The notes: a model not told the origin generated them from the letters alone. A stretch of DNA of 64,000 nt from Liopterus haemorrhoidalis (GCA_963971575.1 OZ020622.1:8842279-8906278), one strand, 5' to 3'. Counted from the first letter of the stretch, positions 24,005 through 35,374 are shown. Translations and numbers: made by a program.

Positions 24005-26612
24005 ATGAAAAAAACAATAAAAAGTAAAGCCTGGAATTTGTTATATCCGTGCTCTGCAGGCAACTGTCTTACTGGACCCACGGCAATACTTGTTCAACAA
24101 TATTTGAACCGATTTTAAATTATTAAAGGACTCTCAAGTCATTTTATTTTAAATCAATCTTTCTTTAAAGAGCGTTTTCAGGTTGACATTCATCATAAGA
24201 ACAAAAAGACGCTACTGAAATAGCTGATAGTATCCTATCAATACGTATGTATTTAAAAATTCATATTTGTGCATCATGCATTTGATACAATCTCAAAATG
24301 AACTAATTCTATCATTTTTTGGCACAAAAAACATACGTAGATTTCTGGTAAAATTCAATTTATAGAATTACGAGTTAAGTACGAAGCAGGGTAATAACCA
24401 TATATGTTATAAAACAAATATTTGAGCCGTTTTTAAATTATTAAAGGACTCTCATGTCATTTTATTTTAAATCGATCTTTCTTTAAAGAGCGTTTTCAGG
24501 TTGACATTCATCATAAGAACAATAATACTTTAGGCTGTCAGCTACTAGGCTGACAGCACATGAAAAAACAACAAAAAGTAATGCCTGGAATTTGTCATAT
24601 CCGTGCTCCGCAGCCAAATGTCTTACTGGATCCACGGCAATACTTGTTAAATATTTGAGCCGTTTTTAAATTATCAAAGGACTCTCATGTCATTTTATTT
24701 TAAATCGATCTTTCTTTAAAGAGCGTTTTCAGGTTGACATTCATCATAAGAACAATAATACTTTAGGCTGTCAGCTACTAGGCTGACAGCACATGAAAAA
24801 ACAACAAAAAGTAATGCCTGGAATTTGTCATATCCGTGCTCAGCAGCCAACAGTCTTACTGGATCCACGGCAATACTTGTTAAATATTTGAGCCGTTTTT
24901 AAATTATCAAAGGACTCTCATGTCATTTTATTTTAAATCGATCTTTCTTTAAAGAGCGTTTTCAGGTTGACATTCATCATAAGAACAATAATACTTTAGG
25001 CTAAATCAGCTACTAGGCTGACAGAACATGAAAAAACAATAAAAAGTAATGCCTGGAATTTGTCATATCCGTGCTCAGCAGCCAACAGTCTTACTGGATC
25101 CACGGCAATACTTGTTAAATATTTGAGCCGTTTTTAAATTATTAAAGGACTCTCATGTCATTTTATTTTAAATCGATCTTTCTTTAAAGAGCGTTTTCAG
25201 GTTGACATTCATCATAAGATCAATAATACTTTAGGCTAAATCAGCTACTAGGCTGACAGAACATGAAAAAACAATAAAAAGTAATGCCTGGAATTTGTCA
25301 TATCCGTGCTCAGCAGCCAACAGTCTTACTGGATCCACGGCAATACTTGTTAAATATTTGAGCCGTTTTTAAATTATTAAAGGACTCTCATGTCATTTTA
25401 TTTTAAATCGATCTTTCTTTAAAGAGCGTTTTCAGGTTGACATTCATCATAAAAACAATAATACTTTAGGCTGTCAGCTACTAGGCTGACAGCACATGAA
25501 AAAACAATAAAAAGTAATGCCTGGAATTTGTCATATCCGTGCTCCGCAGCCAACTGTCTTACTGGACCCACCGGCAATACTTGTTAAATATTTGAGCCGT
25601 TTTTAAATTATCAAAGGACTCTCATGTCATTTTATTTTAAATCGATCTTTCTTTAAAGAGCGTTTTCAGGTTGACATTCATCATAAGAACAATAATACTT
25701 TAGGCTAAATCAGCTACTAGGCTGACAGAACATGAAAAAACAATAAAAAGTAATGCCTGGAATTTGTCATATCCGTGCTCAGCAGCCAACAGTCTTACTG
25801 GATCCACGGCAATACTTGTTAAATATTTGAGCCGTTTTTAAATTATTAAAGGACTCTCATGTCATTTTATTTTAAATCGATCTTTCTTTAAAGAGCGTTT
25901 TCAGGTTGACATTCATCATAAGATCAATAATACTTTAGGCTAAATCAGCTACTAGGCTGACAGAACATGAAAAAACAATAAAAAGTAATGCCTGGAATTT
26001 GTCATATCCGTGCTCAGCAGCCAACAGTCTTACTGGATCCACGGCAATACTTGTTAAATATTTGTGCCGTTTTTAAATTATTAAAGGACTCTCATGTCAT
26101 TTTATTTTAAATCGATCTTTCTTTAAAGAGCGTTTTCAGGTTGACATTCATCATAAAAACAATAATACTTTAGGCTGTCAGCTACTAGGCTGACAGCACA
26201 TGAAAAAACAATAAAAAGTAATGCCTGGAATTTGTCATATCCGTGCTCCACAGCCAACTGTCTTACTGGACCCACCGGCAATACTTGTTAAATATTTGAG
26301 CCGTTTTTAAATTATTAAAGGACTCTCATGTCATTTTATTTTAAATCGATCTTTCTTTAAAGAGCGTTTTCAGGTTGACATTTATCATAAGAACAAAAAG
26401 ACGCTACTGAAATAGCTGACAGTATCCAATCAATACGTATGTATTAAAAAATCCATATTTTGGCATCATGCATTTGATACAATCTCAAAATGAACTAATT
26501 CTATCATTTTCTGGCACAAAAAACATACGTAGATTTCTGGTAAAATTCAATTTATAGAATTACGAGTTAGAGTACGAAGCAGGGTAATAACCATATATGT
26601 TATAAAACAAGT
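24005..26612. repeat. Satellite array, ~235-bp unit, with ~704-bp higher-order repeat
   Basis: The anchor GAGCCGTTTTTAAATTA recurs at 24424, 24657, 24890, 25125, 25360, 25594, 25829, 26064 (GTGCCG variant) and 26299, a period of 233-235 bp. Each unit has a palindrome around CTGTCAGCTACTAGGCTGAC and, on the minus strand, a degenerate tRNA-like strip beginning GCCGTGGATCCAGTAAGAC. Units are of two types: GGCTGTCAGC (A) and GGCTAAATCAGC (B), in the order A A B B A B B A. The two BBA blocks also share position-specific variants (AAGAAC, AAGATC, AAAAAC; ACCCACCGG in the third unit), so three units form a higher-order repeat. Both outer ends carry a ~215-bp extension (24198-24417 and 26391-26609). 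Confidence 0.95.
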
Positions 26613-26628
26613 TAACAATCTACTGGGA

Positions 26629-27916
26629 GCGTTCTATGATATCCAAAACAATTGCTACTTGATTAATCACCTTTAGATTCCTAATTCATTGTTGTCTTAA
26701 GAACTAGATCTGGAGCAAAATGAATGCATAAAATAATGCCATAGAAACCGATACTATTTTCGTGTTAGTTGATTACACAGATCCAAAATGTTTAGCAAAG
26801 AATCTGATTAAACAGATTTAAGAAGTTACAAAAAAGAGAACAAAATAACTGCTTTTGGCAAAATAATATCTCAAAATTTATAGGTCAATGACTGCTTGAT
26901 ACAGTATATGAGCTGTGGGAAGGTTATGAAAGAACCCATTATCAAAATGAATGCATAAAATAATGCCATAGAGGCCGATACCATAAAATTCATCTTCATA
27001 TTAGAAAATCAAACAAAAGAGAGACAGTGCTACTGAAAACGCTAATATAAAAACATGAGCGTTCTATGAAATCCAAAACAATTGCTACTTCATTAATCAC
27101 CTTTAGATTCCTAATTTATTGTTGTCTTAAGAACCAAATCTGGAGCAAAATGTATGCATAAAATAGTGCCATAGAAACCGATACTATTTTCGTGTTAGTT
27201 TATTACACAGATCCAAAATGTTTAGCAAAGAATCTGATTAAACAGATTTAAGAAGTTACAAAAAAGAAAACAAAATAACTGCTTTTGGCAAAATAATATC
27301 TCAAAATTTATAGGTCAGTGACTGCTTGATACAGTATATGAGCTGTGGGAAGGTTATGAAAGAACCCATTATCAAAATGAATGCATAAAATAATGCCATA
27401 GAGGCCGATACCATAAAATTCATCTTCATATTAGAAAATCAAACAAAAGAGAGACAGTGCTACTGAAAAAGCTAATATAAAAACATGAGCGTTCTATGAA
27501 ATCCAAAACAATTGCTACTTCATTAATCACCTTTAGATTCCTAATTTATTGTTGTCTTAAGAACCAAATCTGGAGCAAAATGTATGCATAAAATAGTGCC
27601 ATAGAAACCGATACTATTTTCGTGTTAGTTTATTACACAGATCCAAAATGTTTAGAAAAGAATCTGATTAAACAGATTTAAGAAGTTACAAAAAAGAAAA
27701 CAAAATAACTGCTTTTGGCAAAATAATATCTCAAAATTTATAGGTCAATGACTGCTTGATACAGTATATGAGCTGTGGGAAGGTTATGAAAGAACCCATG
27801 ATCAAAATGAATGCATAAAATAATGCCATAGAGGCCGATACCATAAAATTCATTTTCATATTAGAAAATCAAACAAAAGAGTGACAGTGCTACTGAAAAA
27901 GCTAATATAAAAACAT
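26629..27916. repeat. Second satellite: three 430-bp tandem units
   Basis: GCGTTCTATG starts units at 26629, 27059 and 27489, an exact 430-bp period; the third is cut just short at its end. Copies differ by only a few bases. Within each unit a ~45-bp motif (ATGCATAAAATAATGCCATA then GA(A/G)(A/G)CCGATAC) occurs twice, so the unit is itself an older duplication. No gene. Confidence 0.95.
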
Positions 27917-28269
27917 TTTAGTAAACAAAAGACAGATAATGCCACTGAAAAAAATACTGTAAAAACATTTTAGTAACTATATAAACAAGCAGAATAGCCG
28001 CTTATAAGAAACTTTGAACTCAAAATTGATACGTCAACGACACCTTGGTACAGTAAAGACTGTGGTAAGTTGTGGGAAGGCTGTGTGACCGTATCCACTC
28101 TCACACCAATATTCTTTTCCCAAACTCCTACTCGCGATTTGTTCACTGGTCCATGGAATATCATGGACCTATCTGGAAAAGGGAATCACAAAGCCGGAAA
28201 CTATAGTTGCTAATGCAACAAAATTAACGAATTTTCCCTATTCCACTGTGGTAAAACCCTTGTTTAATT
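27917..28269. other. Spacer after the satellites
   Basis: A short degenerate echo of the 430-bp unit (AGACA(G)(A)TAATGCCACTG) lies at 27930-27970. The rest is unassigned. Confidence 0.45.
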
Positions 28270-28800
28270 ACAAACGTCGGAACTTTATGAACCCTTTCTG
28301 CGAACACTATGCCCTTAACAGTCTGCTCAGATCACGCTTGCTATCCCGGCACACAAAAATAAGATTATACAAGACCCTTCTTCGACCCATACTCACATAT
28401 GGAAGTGAATCTTGACAATTACACAAGAAGAACGCCGAAAGTCTTTGAACGCAAAATCCAACAGAATATTTTCGGTCCTGTTCAAGAGGATGGGATATGG
28501 AGAATCCGAAGAAATGATGAACTAGTGACCTTTTATAATGAACCGGATGTGATTTGCTTCATAAAAGGTTCTAGAATACGTTGGATCGGACGTCATCAGG
28601 ATGCCCAACAAGCCAGTGAGAAGAGTATTCGACAGCGTTCCAGGTACAAACAGACCAAGAGGAAGACTTTGAATAAAATGGGTGGACAATATGCACCAAG
28701 ACATGCAAAGAATCGATGCCCATAATTGGAGATTAGAGCGTGACCGCGGAAGATGGAAGAAGTTTGTGGAAGAGACAAAAACCCTCTAAAGGTTGTAAGA
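28270..28800 (+). pseudogene. LINE reverse transcriptase C-terminal fragment
   Basis: The fragment reads YKTLLRPILTYGSES (about 28360-28400), then after a frame break FERKIQQNIFGPVQEDGIWR and RIRRNDELVTFY. It continues FIKGSRIRWIGRH near 28560-28600 and, in another frame, NWRLERDRGRWKKFVEE near 28725-28780. This succession is the standard C-terminus of RTE/CR1-like non-LTR reverse transcriptases. The RT palm is missing and at least two frame changes and stops are present. Strand and family are clear; clade is uncertain. Confidence 0.85.
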
Positions 28801-29104
28801 GCTAATTGATTGATGTACGTCGGATTAACATCGATCCTTTATATCACAAGACGTTGTCATCATTTTAAACTTTTCGTAAAAAAAGCACATTTTAACCTAA
28901 ATGCAACTGAATAACAATATATTGGATGTTTGTTTTACAAACACTGTTCCCAAATTAGTGTAACTGAGTATTCAGATGCTGGCTCAACTTTTAGGGATTG
29001 ATAACCTTATACTTGTTGTGACTAATAAAACTCTTAAGATTTGTTAATCATTCAGTATCAATATGATACAGTAAAATCAGCTAGCAAATATATGAACGCT
29101 GAAA
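28801..29104. other. Unassigned spacer
   Basis: No feature recognised. Confidence 0.4.
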
Positions 29105-29331
29105 GATCTTGATCCACAATTGAAGTTATCATCGGGGTACCCGGAATAATTGATGTGACAGAAATATTCCTTCCTGCTGTTACCGATCCGGATGACGAAG
29201 ATGAAACAAACGAGGGAGGGATAAATTATTGTCCAAATTATAAGGATGATGTAGATGATAGAAAACAACTTAAATCATCCTGTCAGAAGCAAGTCGACTC
29301 TAGGTCCAAGAATGTATGTCGTTCTGAATAG
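29105..29331 (+). pseudogene. Possible piggyBac-type N-terminal fragment
   Basis: A stop-to-stop frame of about 72 codons reads EVIIGVPGIIDVTEIFLPAV followed by an acidic stretch TDPDDEDETNEGG and an RKQLKSSCQ segment. Acidic N-terminal regions with an 'I..I.I.PP......DED..DE.GG' pattern are common in piggyBac-derived transposases, and this resembles that pattern. No DDD catalytic core follows, and the TTAA-flanked ends were not found. An unrelated acidic relic is equally possible. Confidence 0.3.
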
Positions 29332-31019
29332 AAAATACACCGAACGATAATTAGCGCCAGCCCCCAAATAAAAATAAAAGCGTATGGATTAGAAAAAACA
29401 AATAGTCAACGGAAAAAATCTCCCCAATCACGACTATTAACGCTGGAGCCCAATATCAACATAGAAATGGGAGAACTATCCGATGACGAGACTGATGAAG
29501 TGCCCGGACTGACCGTACAAGTTTAAAAGAGCAACGAGGAGCCCGGTACAAAGGTCCTGGGTTTATGCAAAAAAAAGGACTGATCCAAACGTAAGTGTAG
29601 CGCATTATAATCAATGAAATAAAAATTGTTAACAAGTTTATTAGTCATTACTAAAGATATGCTAATAGGCGAGCCAACACTTCAAGATAAAAACATTTGC
29701 TAACCTTATTTGGCTCCCTGGACTGGATCCTTAAGGGTAAAATACGTGTTGGCCGACAACTAGACGAAGGCCACAAAAGAGGGATGAAATACGATAAAGG
29801 ATGAAAAAAAGGATCAACAAAAAAAAAATCGTAATTCATCAGAAAACTTCTTTGGAATCCTCTACTCCACAAAAGAATTTCAGACCCAAAAAGATACGGA
29901 CTGTTCGTCATAATGCCAATTTTTTTCGATACGCATGAATCACCACATTATGAAAACAAATTAAATTGAGTAAAAATCAACACTTGGTTATAACAAGACT
30001 AGCGCTACTAGTCATTTAACGCTCCTTACAATTGATCCTCTGCAAAATATATTTCCTACACAACAGAAATAGGGAGACAGTGATTGGGCACCTGGATTTA
30101 ACTGGTCCACAATTGTTTTTATGGCTACAATCACTGTACATAATTCTTTTTGTGTTTGTAGGCTTAAAAAAGAAAATCTGAAACTCAAATGAATAAGGAC
30201 ACAATTGCTTGGGAGCATCTGCTGATGTATAGTACAACTTATACATGTTAGCTTTGCGCTTTATATAAACGAAAACACATAAATCTGTTGTGATTCTAAA
30301 CTGTCATGACAAGCAGAATGTGAGACAGCACTTTGTGTGTTCTTGCAATATGGCGTATTGTTGACCCAGGTCAGTGTTTGACCTCTAGATTGATTTTCAA
30401 CTTATGACGTTATTATATCAATAAAGCCTTGTTCGCAATATTTTTGTTCTTTTAGTTTAAAAAGTTGAACATTCCGATGTCCGCATAATAAAAATCTCCA
30501 ATATAGGAATGTATTAAAAAACTGTTATTTGTGTGTATCCACCATATATTAACGCCTCTAATACCGCAGTCAGATTCCTCAAAACATACATTTAAATCCC
30601 AACGTAGTTATAACATCAAAGATCAAGAAAATAAGTAGAAAAACTAAACGATGCACCTCTGCAAACGTCGCATGATATATATCAACTGATATGTTCACTC
30701 GTACACCAAATATTATTCTTGGCGCAGATTAAAAAGAACAGAACTTGTGAAAGAACTGCAAGAGATGGCGCGATCGTATTTCATTACATATTACACTTCA
30801 GTTGCACGCTTGCAACAAATTTTTCTGAAATGCTGTATTGAAAAAAGTTCAATTGCAATATATTTCCTGCGAAAAAAGTGTTTAAAATACTTAGAATATT
30901 CATAACACTAACGCAAGTAAACATTTTTATAATTTATAAGTTTGACGTTTATTAATTATAATTTGAACGTAGGTGTAAGTTTTGTAGATGCTTGAAAGGT
31001 TGTTGAAGTGCTGGAGAAA
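29332..31019. other. Unassigned AT-rich DNA, 1.7 kb
   Basis: Short frames (29651-29911 and 30012-30246, minus) show no recognised domain. An acidic stretch GELSDDETDEVPG near 29470-29510 may belong with the fragment at 29105. Confidence 0.4.
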
Positions 31020-31542
31020 ACCTAACAAACCGCAGTTATCAATCAGACTTAATCAACAGCAATCAAAAAAAGCTGATTGAAGTCAGTTGGCAGACAAAAG
31101 AGATATAGCAAAATAAGTAAGCCAAACGAAAATAATTGGCAGCCCGATGAACTACAAGCCGATAGCTGGCCAGCCGATACATGAGAGTTGGCCAACCGAA
31201 AAATTGAGGCAAGCGCAACAAACCGATCCATGAAAATTGGCGGCCAGAAAAACTGTAGAACGAACAGCAAGCCGATCTGTCAATCTTAAAACGCAATAAA
31301 GGTCGAAAAAAACTGTAGAACAGCAATCCAATGTATTTATCTTAAAGAGCAATTAAAGATTGAAAAAACTACAAGTCGACCTACAATAATTGGTAGATAG
31401 AAAAACTATAGCAAAAATAACAAGCTGATTTATGAAAATTGGCAGGTCAAGAACGGCAAGAACAAGTCGTTCGATGAAAGTTGTCCGGAGAACTGCTGCA
31501 AGTTCTACAAACCAATTAACGAGTAGGCTCATCGAAACAGTA

Positions 31543-31720
31543 GCAAGAGTAGCAATCTAATTGGTGAGTTGGCAGTTCAAAGAACTACAGCAAGAGTAGC
31601 AATCTAATTGGTGAGTTGGCAGTTCAAAGAACTCCAGCAAAAGTAGCAATCTTATTTGAGAATTGGCAATTCAAAGAACTATAGCAAGAGTAGCAATTTG
31701 TTTAGAGAGTTGGGGAGGCT
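31543..31720. repeat. 47-bp tandem repeat, about four units
   Basis: Units start at 31543, 31590, 31637 and 31684 with GCAAGAGTAGCAATCTAATT and later GTTGGCAGTTCAAAGAACT. The fourth unit is degenerate. Confidence 0.9.
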
Positions 31721-32040
31721 CAAAGTCATTCGACAAAAATTTACTAGAAAAACTACAGCAAACCAATCAAGGGAAATTCCAGAAGAACTAACGTATTTCA
31801 ATCGACAAACATTCGCATAAAAAAAATTGTAGATAGCCGATCGACAAAAATAGGCAAAAAAAAAACTATTGCAAGTCAATCGCTTAAAATTAACCAGAAA
31901 AGCTACAGCAAAAATAGCACGATTAATAAATTAGTAAATCGAAGAATTGCAGCAAGGGAAACAATGTTAATGGCATCTAAACAAAGACTCGAGAAAAACG
32001 TTGATGAGTTGAAGAGGAAAGGAGAAGTAACAGGCAATGA

Positions 32041-32172
32041 ACGAAGGAGTAACAGGCAAAGAACGAAGGAGTAACAGGCAAAGAACGAAGGAGTAACAGG
32101 CAAAGAACGAAGGAGTAACAGGCAAAGAACGAAGGAGTAACAGGCAAAGAACGAAGGAGTAACAGAAAAAGA
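32041..32172. repeat. 22-bp tandem repeat, six units
   Basis: Perfect units ACGAAGGAGTAACAGGCAAA plus GA start every 22 bp from 32041. The last has AACAGAAAAAGA. A less regular copy precedes at about 32020. Confidence 0.93.
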
Positions 32173-32179
32173 ACGAAAT

Positions 32180-32610
32180 AAGAACGGGCAAGGAAAGGAA
32201 GGGGAAGGAAAAGGTACGGGCAAGGAAAGGAAAGGGAAGGGAAAAGGAACGGGCAAGGAAAGGAAGAGGAAGGAAAGGAAGAGGAAGGAAAGGAAGAGGA
32301 AGGAAAGGAAGAGGAAGGAAAGGAAGAGGAAGGAAAGGAAGAGGAAAGAAAGGAAGAGGAAGGGAAAAGGAACGGGCAAGGAAAGGAAAAGGAAGGGAAA
32401 AGGAAAGGAAAAGGAAGGGAAAAGGAACGGGCAAGGAAAGGAACAGGAAGAGAAAAGAAGAGGAAAGGAACAGGAAGAGAAAAGGAGAGGAAAGGAATGG
32501 GACGAGAAAAGGAGAGGAAAGGAATGGGAAGGGGGAAAAGGAGAGGAAAGGAAAGGACTGGGGAAGGGAAAAGGAGAGGAAAGGAAAGGACTGGGGAAAG
32601 GACTAGGGAA
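32180..32610. repeat. GGAA-type polypurine tract
   Basis: About 430 bp with almost no pyrimidines on the plus strand. It contains AGGAAGAGGAAGGAA repeats of about 15 bp (32260-32360) flanked by AGGAACGGGCAAGGAAAGGA blocks. Confidence 0.93.
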
Positions 32611-32820
32611 AGGACTACAGAACGGACTAGAAAATGATTAAGAAAGAACAAGAAACGGTTAAAGAATGAACAAGGGAAGGTCAAAGAAAGGACAAGGAAA
32701 GAACTAGGAAAGAACTAGGAACGGACAAAGAAAGGATAAGGAAAGTAGAAGAAAAGAAGAAGAAAAATTAAAGGAAAAGACAAAGAAAAGACAAGGAACG
32801 TACCAGAAAAGAACTATCGG

Positions 32821-33545
32821 TATAAGATCCCATTAACATTGTTATATTTTAACTTTCTTTTGCAAATTACCAACTTCATTTTAATTAACCATTGTTGCTG
32901 CACTTTAAAAATTTATATTCAGCTATAAAATTATATATAAGATAAATATTTATATTATAATTCCATCTGAATTTCTCTGAAAAGCGTGACGAATCCGGTC
33001 AGTACTAGTAAATAGTAAAATATTTAATAGTTTATTAGTACCATCCATTTAAGGTTATGTAAGATTTGTAATGCGATTTAAACTAAATAAAAAAATATCA
33101 AGCAAGATATACGAGGAATAAAATACATAGAAATATGTAGTAGACGCTACCTAAGATTGTATGTAGGTATGTATAATGAAGATATGTAACTCTAGTTGGC
33201 TGGAATTTTTAACGCGATTGTACAGAATCATAAAGTATCTACTGAACAGTTATCTAAGTCCATGTAAGAACCGAACTGCGGTGTAAGTTTTCTGAGAGTT
33301 TAAGTCAGCACGGCAGACTCAGTTACACATATTCAACACCAAAGCAAAGGAAAGAGTGTCACGATAGTGTCAACATTTAGTTTTTACTACGAAAACTTTT
33401 AAAAAATGCATTAAATTACTTCCCAATTATCACAACTACTGTTAAAAAACAACCATCATTAATACGGAACGAAAATTTTTTTGTGTGTATAAAATCCAAC
33501 CACTATAACATATTCAAAATCAAGAAGTAGTATTTATGTAATGTG
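32821..33545. other. Unassigned AT-rich DNA
   Basis: No gene, array or element end recognised. Confidence 0.4.
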
Positions 33546-33642
33546 CACGTGATAATTTTGTCGAACTGCAGCCGTTCATTGGCTGTTGAGCACTTAAATT
33601 TATGCTACAGCCAATAGGGCAGCGACTTCAATCTTTCACGTG
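33546..33642. promoter_or_regulatory. 97-bp imperfect palindrome with E-boxes and CCAAT boxes
   Basis: CACGTGAT at 33546 and CACGTG at 33637 bound an imperfect palindrome. Inside are ATTGGCTGT (33578) and ACAGCCAAT (33607), CCAAT boxes in opposite orientation. The two arms match at many positions when one is reversed. It could be a divergent promoter-like element or the body of a small MITE. No adjacent gene supports a promoter role. Confidence 0.35.
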
Positions 33643-34019
33643 ATTTTATTACTATATCTGCATTTCGAACAGGGCATAACACTGACAGCTCAATAATAAG
33701 TTAAAACGTTGGTTAATAAGTTAAGATTTGGTATTTTTAACTTGTAGTTAAACAAGAGTTATTATTTCTAGTTAACTACTCTGTGTTAAATACGCGGGAC
33801 ATTCAATAACTAAAGAGACAAATTGATGTAGATAGGGTTGTAATAGGAGTTTGCTACTTTCATGACTTTAGGTTGGCATCATTAGAATGAGCTGAAAACA
33901 CCTGACGGATAAATATTTGTTTATAGCCTCAAAATTGCATCTAACGATGGCGTGTCCGCTTGAAGTTTCCACATTAGTTTAACAACGTTCAGTGATCCGG
34001 TTTTTGCTTTCTGAGGTAA
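33643..34019. other. Spacer upstream of mariner fragment
   Basis: No element end identified. The left end of the mariner was not recovered here. Confidence 0.4.
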
Positions 34020-34376
34020 AAAACCAGCTAAAATCTTTTCTCGAATGATTTTACAGTATGGTGAAAGTTGTATAAATCGCGTAAATTTTTGTAAGTGGGT
34101 AGAACAGTTAAAAAATGATCGAACCTCAGTGACTGACGAGCAACGTCCTGGCCGACCAGTTGAAGTGTCATATCCTTCGCTTAAAACCCGCATTGACATT
34201 ATTCGTGAAGACTTACTACTCACACATGCTGATGAACAAACTAAAGCCAGCAATGAGAGAAAAACGTCGCGGATCTCAAAAAAAGGCGTGCTACTGCTCT
34301 ACGACAATGCTCGATCTCATACCGCCAAGCTGACCCAAGAAACCATTGAAAAAATTGGTTGGTAGATACTACCTTA
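34020..34376 (+). pseudogene. mariner transposase, internally deleted
   Basis: The frame at 34045-34365 starts inside the first helix-turn-helix (QYGESCINR, KWVEQLKNDRTSVTDEQRPG then RPVE). It continues into the second DNA-binding segment (RIDIIREDLLLTHADE) and then jumps to YDNARSHTAK, which holds the second catalytic Asp. It ends with KIGW and, out of frame, LPYPTYSP, the phrase that precedes the third catalytic Asp in DD34D mariners. About half of the catalytic core, including the first Asp, is deleted. The 3' end is cut at 34376 where a 21-bp repeat begins. Terminal repeats were not found. Confidence 0.85.
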
Positions 34377-34379
34377 TCC

Positions 34380-34515
34380 TACCTACAGTCCAGCCGAGCT
34401 ACAAACACAACGGGCCGAGCTTCAAACACAACGGGTCGAGCTTCAAACACAACGGGTCGAGCTTCAAACACAACGGGTCGAGCTTCAAACACAACGGGTC
34501 GAGCTTCAAACAAAA
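34380..34515. repeat. 21-bp tandem repeat, about six units
   Basis: Units GAGCTTCAAACACAACGGGT plus C follow each other from the mariner breakpoint. The period equals seven codons; one frame reads (R/V)AELQTQ-type heptads and another KHNGSSF. The open frames are repeat artefacts. Confidence 0.93.
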
Positions 34516-34690
34516 CGGGCCGGGTCGGATAATTTATAAAAAAAAAAATAGGCCCGTGCAGGGCTCTACTAAACGAATAGCAAGCGAAATACTGCCGACT
34601 GTTAATTTGTTACTAAATGACAAATACAAACAGCAAGAGCGTACAGATTTGCAGCTTAGTAAAGTAGCAAACTACTTAAAGTAAACGAGT
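34516..34690 (-). mobile_element. hAT element terminus and adjoining hAT-like fragment
   Basis: On the minus strand AGAGCCCTGCACGGGCC followed by a T-run and CCGACCCGGCCCG (34576 down to 34510) looks like a hAT terminus with GACCCG subterminal repeats. The 21-bp array runs straight into it. On the plus side RIASEILPTVNLLLND (34570-34620) resembles a stretch of hAT transposases, but this is weak. The other terminus was not found. Confidence 0.45.
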
Positions 34691-35374
34691 CGGCGGGTTC
34701 GTTCAGCGAATTGTTGAATACTCAACAGTTGTGTTCGCTAAACGCACCCAATAATTCCAAAGACCGAGAAATATCAATATTTGCAGTCTCCCGGCTAAGT
34801 AATATTAATAAACAACAACCCTAAGCTAGATCAATGGACAAATCATGAACAAAAAATTGACGTACAATATACGAAAATGAAAAATGGTATAAAAATGAAA
34901 GAGATGCACACAATTATAACTAAAGAATGTTTTTAGAACTATACGAATCAAATTTTATCATAAATTTAAAAATTATTATGATAGAACATAAACAAGTGAT
35001 AGAGTATAAATCACTGTTTAAGTATAGGAAGTCATTCATTAATTTATATATTTTTTATGTAAATTTAAAACAAAAAAATCTTCACCCTAATTTTTAAAAT
35101 GTCAGATTTAAATTATTTTTTTGTTTTGTTATAAAAAATGATGTATTCAGAAGGGTGTATTCAGAATATTAGACTGCGAGAAATGCAAAAATTGTAAACA
35201 GTTGCTATAGCGGATACAAAATTTTATTCTGAAAAATAATAAGTTAAAATGACAACAAAATCATGAGTCATATACAAAAATTTAATATTGGTATGTCCTT
35301 ATGTCAAAAACTAAGATACACTCTTTTGTTTAAAATTTTAGGAATTCAGATTTGGGCTCATATTCCTTATTTTT
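34691..35374. other. Unassigned DNA with one dispersed motif
   Basis: TTGCAGTCTCCCGGCTAAGT then AATATT (34777-34803) recurs nearly identically at 36120-36146. Nothing else recognised. Confidence 0.45.

Larger units (their letters stand above)
31020..32820. repeat. Purine-rich degenerate repeat field
   Basis: For 1.8 kb the plus strand is dominated by A and G. The left part (31020-31540) repeats degenerate motifs such as AATTGGCAG, AAAAACTGTAGAAC and AGCCGATC at intervals of roughly 45-60 bp. The middle and right parts hold the cleaner arrays annotated separately. The long minus-strand frames (155-235 codons, rich in Phe, Leu, Pro, Ser) arise from this composition and are not genes. Confidence 0.8.

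Noticed and set aside
24005..26612. CRISPR-like or LTR structure
   Set aside because: Units are tandem without spacers; the duplicated outer extensions lack TG...CA ends, primer-binding site and polyprotein.
31903..32684. Three long minus-strand frames (155-235 codons)
   Set aside because: Phe/Leu/Pro/Ser-only composition from a polypurine repeat; three overlapping frames open at once.
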